Shown here in pieces: positions 60,303 through 64,000 of a stretch of 64,000 bases of DNA. The position numbers and the translations under genes were made by a program. Under the pieces are notes generated by a model, which worked only from the letters and a program-made list of their open reading frames with translations, searched no databases and had not been told where the DNA came from. Location of the stretch: assembly GCF_011684115.1 (NCBI RefSeq), contig NZ_JAADJV010000008.1, forward strand, positions 56,802-120,801. Reading direction: 5' to 3'. The DNA comes from Rahnella aceris (GTDB taxonomy: Bacteria; Pseudomonadota; Gammaproteobacteria; Enterobacterales; Enterobacteriaceae). Position 1 is the first letter of the stretch; every line of letters starts with the position of its first letter.

Positions 60303-60522
60303 CTTTGTGAATAGTTTTTATAGTAAATTATTATCTGATCATATCCGGAAAATACTCCAGAATTTTAACTACTGGTTTCATCAGGTTATCGGTTTTTTTA
60401 TGAAATAGTCGTGTAATAGAAGCTTAATAGCTATTGTGGATAGTAATATTTACAGGAAACATTCCGGGCATAAATTATTTATATTTCATAGGGTACTCAT
60501 TTTGGTTGTTATTTTTTTCAGA

Positions 60523-60550
60523 AAATATAACGCCAGCCCGAAAGCTGGCG
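60523..60550 (-). terminator. Terminator of dsbA
   Basis: On the minus strand CGCCAGCTTTCGGGCTGGCG folds into a 7-bp stem followed by TTATATTTT. Confidence 0.8.
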
Positions 60551-60566
60551 CCGAGATCAGGAATTC

Positions 60567-61190
60567 TTATTTTTTGGTCGCTAAGAAATTGATCACATCA
60601 GAATATTGTTTGACATACATATCCATTGAGCTGGTATCAAGTCCGTCATTTTTAACCATGTATTTCCCATTCACAAATACAGAAGGGACGCCTTGCAGAC
60701 CCAAATCAGCAGCGGCTTTTTCCTGCTGAACAACCAGTGATTTCACGACGAAGCTGTTAAGTGCGGCATCATAATCTTCGCCCTTAACACCCGCCTGAAT
60801 AAAGACTTTACGGATATCATCAGCATTTTGTACCGACTGCTGTTTCTGCACAGCATCAAACATCAGCGGGCTGACTTTTTCTTCAACACCCAGAGCAATA
60901 GCCACAGCCCATGCCTGAGTTAGTTGCTTACCTAACGGCCCCAGGAACTCAACGTGGTATTTAGTGTATTTCACATCTTTTGGCAGGTTCTTACGGATGC
61001 TGTCAGAGACATGCCAGACTTGTTCAAACTGGTAGCAGTGCGGGCAATAAAATGAGAAAAACTCGAGTACCTGTGGCTCATTAGCTACGGTTTTATCTAA
61101 AGTAACGTATTGCGCGCCATCAGAAAATTGCGCTGCAGATACACTGAAGGCCATAACCATACCAACCAGTGCCAGGAATATCTTTTTCAT
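60567..61190 (-). CDS. dsbA: Thiol:disulfide interchange protein DsbA
   Basis: Periplasmic thioredoxin-fold oxidase (207 aa precursor) that introduces disulfides into exported proteins. A Sec signal peptide ([19 protein letters not shown]) is cleaved before AQFSDG. The redox site CPHC lies at precursor Cys49-Cys52 (mature 30-33) and the cis-proline in GVPSVFVNG. It is 45 bases after srkA, in one transcription unit with a CpxR-like box upstream. Confidence 0.97.
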   Translation of the reverse strand: MKKIFLALVGMVMAFSVSAAQFSDGAQYVTLDKTVANEPQVLEFFSFYCPHCYQFEQVWHVSDSIRKNLPKDVKYTKYHVEFLGPLGKQLTQAWAVAIALGVEEKVSPLMFDAVQKQQSVQNADDIRKVFIQAGVKGEDYDAALNSFVVKSLVVQQEKAAADLGLQGVPSVFVNGKYMVKNDGLDTSSMDMYVKQYSDVINFLATKK

Positions 61191-61235
61191 ATAAAGCCTA
61201 TCTCCATTTAATTAAACTTGAACGTTAATCGTGAC

Positions 61236-62222
61236 TCAATACATTGGCATCAGCCGTAAAGGAGGTGCCTGTAATTTCTTAATTTGCTCAGTGAAAGCCG
61301 CTATCTGACCACGCCAAAAATCTTCGTCCTGCATCCAGGGGAAGCTCTTAGGAAATGCAGGATCGTCCCAGCGACGGGCGACCCAGGCCAGATAATAAAC
61401 CATGCGCATAGCACGCAGCGGCTCCATCAAAGACAGTTCACTGGTATCTAAATCAGCAAACTCTCCATAAGCTTCCAGCAAGATATCTAACTGAAGCCTT
61501 TGCTCACTTTGGTCGCCATGTAACAACATCCAGAGATCCTGGATTGCCGGACCATTACGGGCATCATCCATATCCACAAACAGCGGGCCATCTCGCCAGA
61601 GAATATTCCCCGGATGGCAATCCCCATGTAAGCGCAAAGGCTGCCAGTCGGTATGCCAGAATTCCCGGGTCGTCGTGATCAGTTTATCTGTCGCAGTTAA
61701 AAAAGGCTCTCGCAGGCTTTTGGGGATCAGAGGACACTGCGCCAGGACATCACGTGGTCGGGAAAGGTATTCATCGAGGCCAATTGTCGGGCGTGCGGTG
61801 AAGAGACTTTCACTGCCAACCTGATGGATACGCCCGAGGAATCGCCCCACCCATTCCAGCTGATCGAGATTATCTATTTCATACTGACGGCCACCGACGC
61901 TTGGAAACACGGTGAACATATAACCCTGGTAGTGATGAAGTGTATCTTTATTAATAGAAAGAGGGGCAACAGCAGGGATTTCAGCATCAGCCATATCACG
62001 AGAAAACTGGTGCTCTTCGTGGATTTGTTCTTCACTCCAGCGCTCCGGCCGGTAGAACTTCACTACATAACGTTTTCTGTCTTCTCCCAGAAACTGGTAG
62101 ACACGATTCTCATAGCTGTTTAAGGCAGTGAGGCCGGACTCAGCAATCAGACCGATACTATCTAACGCATCAAGGATAAGATCCGGCGACAATGCCTGAA
62201 AATTAAAAGCAGAATTGTTCAT
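61236..62222 (-). CDS. srkA: Stress response kinase SrkA (YihE/RdoA)
   Basis: Ser/Thr protein kinase of the APH-like fold, 328 aa exactly as in E. coli. The catalytic loop is RLHGDCHPGNILWRDG and the metal-binding DMDDARNGP follows; YVVKFYRPERW holds the ATP-site lysine. It counteracts MazEF-dependent death and responds to envelope stress. The start MNNSAFNFQ at 62222 was chosen over an in-frame ATG 36 bases upstream on homology. It precedes dsbA. Confidence 0.96.
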   Translation of the reverse strand: MNNSAFNFQALSPDLILDALDSIGLIAESGLTALNSYENRVYQFLGEDRKRYVVKFYRPERWSEEQIHEEHQFSRDMADAEIPAVAPLSINKDTLHHYQGYMFTVFPSVGGRQYEIDNLDQLEWVGRFLGRIHQVGSESLFTARPTIGLDEYLSRPRDVLAQCPLIPKSLREPFLTATDKLITTTREFWHTDWQPLRLHGDCHPGNILWRDGPLFVDMDDARNGPAIQDLWMLLHGDQSEQRLQLDILLEAYGEFADLDTSELSLMEPLRAMRMVYYLAWVARRWDDPAFPKSFPWMQDEDFWRGQIAAFTEQIKKLQAPPLRLMPMY

Positions 62223-62298
62223 AACTTCATTCGGGTTAGCCGCACAGAAAAGTGACAATGGGAAATAGTATCATCTATTTTTGGCGGTTCGCATGAAG

Positions 62299-62313
62299 TT
62301 CACATAAGTTTAC
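62299..62313 (-). promoter_or_regulatory. CpxR-like box before srkA-dsbA
   Basis: On the minus strand GTAAA-CTTAT-GTGAA matches the CpxR consensus GTAAA-N5-GTAAA at 9 of 10 positions. A GATACT -10 (62272-62267) lies at a distance that puts the box near -45, fitting activation. Confidence 0.65.
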
Positions 62314-62314
62314 A

Positions 62315-62584
62315 TCAATCTTTAATCACGCCACGGGCACGTAAAAGTGCAGTTTTAAAGTCATCCTCATAATCTTTCTTTAAACCTGGGATTTCAGTCG
62401 TGCTGTCAGTTCCGCGCATTTTCAGGTGATAAATCAACATGTCATCACTCAGTTCTCCCAAAGGTCCCTGATAACCACATTCTGTCGCCAGCTTCTGAAT
62501 AAACTCCATCAGGTTAAGATCGCAATCTTCTTTCCATGCAGGATGCAGCAGTTCGATCAACTCATTTACGCGATGTTCTTTCAT
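62315..62584 (-). CDS. yihD: YihD family protein
   Basis: Small soluble protein of 89 aa (DUF1040), the same length as E. coli YihD. The sequence [22 protein letters not shown] and the C-terminal [21 protein letters not shown] are family-typical. Function is unknown. I start at the second ATG (62584), since the family begins at this point. It precedes the Cpx-controlled srkA-dsbA unit. Confidence 0.93.
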   Translation of the reverse strand: MKEHRVNELIELLHPAWKEDCDLNLMEFIQKLATECGYQGPLGELSDDMLIYHLKMRGTDSTTEIPGLKKDYEDDFKTALLRARGVIKD

Positions 62585-62737
62585 GATATTCCCTTTCAAC
62601 GTAGTTGCAGACCCTAAAAATAACAGGGTTATTTCTTCAGGGAAAGGACAAGCTGACCGGGTAACAGTTAAACCTGCCTGACCGCAAGGTAAGGCGTTAC
62701 AATGAACGGAATATAGACATTTTTACAGGTAAATATT

Positions 62738-63325
62738 ATGGGGCAGGATAACATTACCGGCGTGATTTTAGCGGGTGGTCGTTCGAGCAGGATGGGTGAA
62801 GACAAAGGGCTGGTCGAAATTAATGGTAAACCCTTATTTGAACATATTGCCGAAAGATTACGCCCACAAGTCGGAGATATTCTCATCAGCTGTAACCGAA
62901 ACACGAAACGATATGGCCGAAATTTCCAGACGGTCCCTGACATTACACAGGATTTTCAGGGCCCCCTTGCAGGAATGCTTGCCGCATTATCTGCCAGTAA
63001 AACCGAGTGGGTACTGTTCGTTCCCTGTGACGTACCAGCCTTTCCGTTAAATCTTACCGAAGCCTTTTTAGCCAAAGCGGCCGGGCAACGGGCAGTTTTT
63101 GCCTGTGACCCTGAACGCGGGCATCCGACACTTTGTCTGCTGAACCGTAATCTGATTCCAGTACTGGAAACCTATCTCGCAAATGGCGACAGGAAATTAA
63201 TGATTTTCTTTCATCAGATTGACGCAAAAGCAGTATTGTTCAACGAATCCACAGCGTTTTCCAATCTCAACACGCCTGAAGATGTGTCACATTGGAAAGC
63301 TAATCACCACGATATTTTAATATGA
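62738..63325 (+). CDS. mobA: Molybdenum cofactor guanylyltransferase
   Basis: Enzyme of 195 aa that links GMP from GTP to molybdopterin, making the bis-MGD cofactor. The N-terminal nucleotide loop is GVILAGGRSSRMGEDKGL, followed by PDITQDFQGPLAGMLAAL and FVPCDVPAFP. It overlaps mobB by 4 bases (ATGA). Confidence 0.96.
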   Translation: MGQDNITGVILAGGRSSRMGEDKGLVEINGKPLFEHIAERLRPQVGDILISCNRNTKRYGRNFQTVPDITQDFQGPLAGMLAALSASKTEWVLFVPCDVPAFPLNLTEAFLAKAAGQRAVFACDPERGHPTLCLLNRNLIPVLETYLANGDRKLMIFFHQIDAKAVLFNESTAFSNLNTPEDVSHWKANHHDILI

Positions 63326-63855
63326 TAACTCAACAAATTCCCTTGCTTGGGATCGTCGCTCACAGCGGAACAGGAAAAACAACATTGCTGAAGCAGCTTA
63401 TCCCCTATTTGCGTCAACGTGGTATACGAACCGGTCTGATAAAGCATACACATCATGATGTGGATGTTGATACTCCAGGGAAAGATAGCTTTGAGCTACG
63501 TAAAGCGGGTGCGGACCAGACTATGGTTGCCAGCAGCAGCCGATGGGCATTAATGACAGAAATGCCCGAGCAGGATCATCTAAACCTAGACTATCTTGCG
63601 ACGCGTTTTGACCGCAATAAACTGGATATGATCTTCGTTGAAGGGTTCAAGCATGAAGAGATCGACAAAATTGTGCTGCACAGGGAAGGAACAGGGGGAA
63701 TATTGGAACAGTTAATTGATATTCATGCTGTTGCTGTGGCTAGTGATTGTCTATCAGAGACTATTTCAACGACAATTAGCGTCTTGAATATAAATAAGAT
63801 AGAAGACGTTGGAGAATTTGTTATCAGGTGGCTGGAAAATCAGCAAAAACAGTAG
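63322..63855 (+). CDS. mobB: Molybdopterin-guanine dinucleotide biosynthesis adaptor protein MobB
   Basis: GTP-binding partner of MobA, 177 aa. The P-loop is GIVAHSGTGKTTLLKQL; LIKHTHHDVDVDTPGKDSFELR and IFVEGFKHEE are family motifs. It is not essential for cofactor synthesis but raises its efficiency. It converges on the rrn operon. Confidence 0.96.
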   Translation: MITQQIPLLGIVAHSGTGKTTLLKQLIPYLRQRGIRTGLIKHTHHDVDVDTPGKDSFELRKAGADQTMVASSSRWALMTEMPEQDHLNLDYLATRFDRNKLDMIFVEGFKHEEIDKIVLHREGTGGILEQLIDIHAVAVASDCLSETISTTISVLNINKIEDVGEFVIRWLENQQKQ

Positions 63856-63892
63856 TTTTCGATCTTCTGCCATTACCCAAATTTCCCATAGC

Positions 63893-63923
63893 AAAAAGCC
63901 CCGTACTTTCGTACGGGGCTTTC
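63893..63923 (-). terminator. Terminator of the rrn operon
   Basis: AGCCCCGTAC and GTACGGGGCT form a 10-bp stem with a 4-base loop. On the minus strand it ends in TTTTT just after the 5S gene; the opposite flank also has T's, so it may serve mobB as well. Confidence 0.92.
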
Positions 63924-63933
63924 CACTTATTTG

Positions 63934-64000
63934 ATGCCTGGCAGTTCCCTACTCTCGCATGGGGAGACCCCACACTACCATCGGCGCTACGGCGTTTCAC
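63934..64000 (-). rRNA. rrf: 5S ribosomal RNA, 3' part (truncated by window end)
   Basis: Read on the minus strand, the sequence from 64000 to 63934 (GTGAAACGCCGTAGCGCCGA ... GGGAACTGCCAGGCAT) equals the 3' half of enterobacterial 5S rRNA. The 5' half and the rest of the operon lie beyond the window. The place, next to mobB, is that of rrnA in E. coli. Confidence 0.97.

Larger units (their letters stand above)
60180..60566. other. Intergenic region dsbA-polA with DnaA boxes
   Basis: 387 bp, AT-rich and without a plausible gene. It contains the dsbA terminator (60523-60550), two DnaA-box-like sequences and must hold the polA promoter; I could not place a convincing -35/-10 pair. Confidence 0.5.

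Overview
The window is a chromosomal stretch from a member of the Enterobacterales. Gene content and order match the E. coli K-12 segments around waa-dut-pyrE-spoT-gltS and around glnA-polA-rrnA, and several details point to a Serratia/Rahnella/Yersinia-type relative rather than Escherichia: waaE lies between waaA and coaD, rph is intact, and the two E. coli segments are joined into one. This placement is inferred from remembered gene orders and protein sequences; no search was run.

Layout. 1-1504: end of a glycosyltransferase gene and an unrecognised glycosyltransferase-like gene. 1572-3800 (-): threonine catabolism, kbl-tdh. 4043-16527 (+): the LPS core locus. It starts with hldD-waaF-waaC, continues with a visibly AT-rich block (GT9, GT8, waaL), then waaH, waaQ, a WaaG-like GT4, waaA, waaE and finally coaD. 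16536-18848 (-): radC, rpmB-rpmG and mutM; rpmB has a long, apparently structured leader. 19036-21454 (+): coaBC-dut-slmA. 21509-25712 (-): rph-pyrE with its attenuator, followed by an uncharacterised two-gene membrane cassette (DUF2157/DUF4401 plus GDYXXLXY). An ERIC-like element lies upstream of yicC. 26906-28946 (-): a TetR regulator and a FabF-like ketoacyl-ACP synthase with a perfect palindrome at its promoter. Next come yicG, ligB (apparently exported), gmk-rpoZ-spoT-trmH-recG, an orphan PTS EIIC, gltS, xanP (with a PurR-like box) and yicH.

From 44.1 kb: yiiD, dtd, yihY, yihX and typA (all -), then glnA-glnL-glnG with full NtrC/sigma-54 control. These are followed by hemN, a 58-codon membrane ORF and yihI; a GGA-rich RNA that looks like CsrC; yihA (engB); Spot 42; polA; and dsbA-srkA with a CpxR-like box. 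The window ends with yihD, mobA-mobB and the 3' half of a 5S rRNA gene of an rrn operon.

Nearly every gene is an intact housekeeping gene. No transposon, prophage, CRISPR array, tRNA or defence island was seen. The most unusual items are the DUF2157/GDYXXLXY cassette, the TetR-palindrome-FabF module, the folded rpmB leader, the signal-peptide-bearing ligase with four cysteines, and the unrecognised gene at 575-1504.
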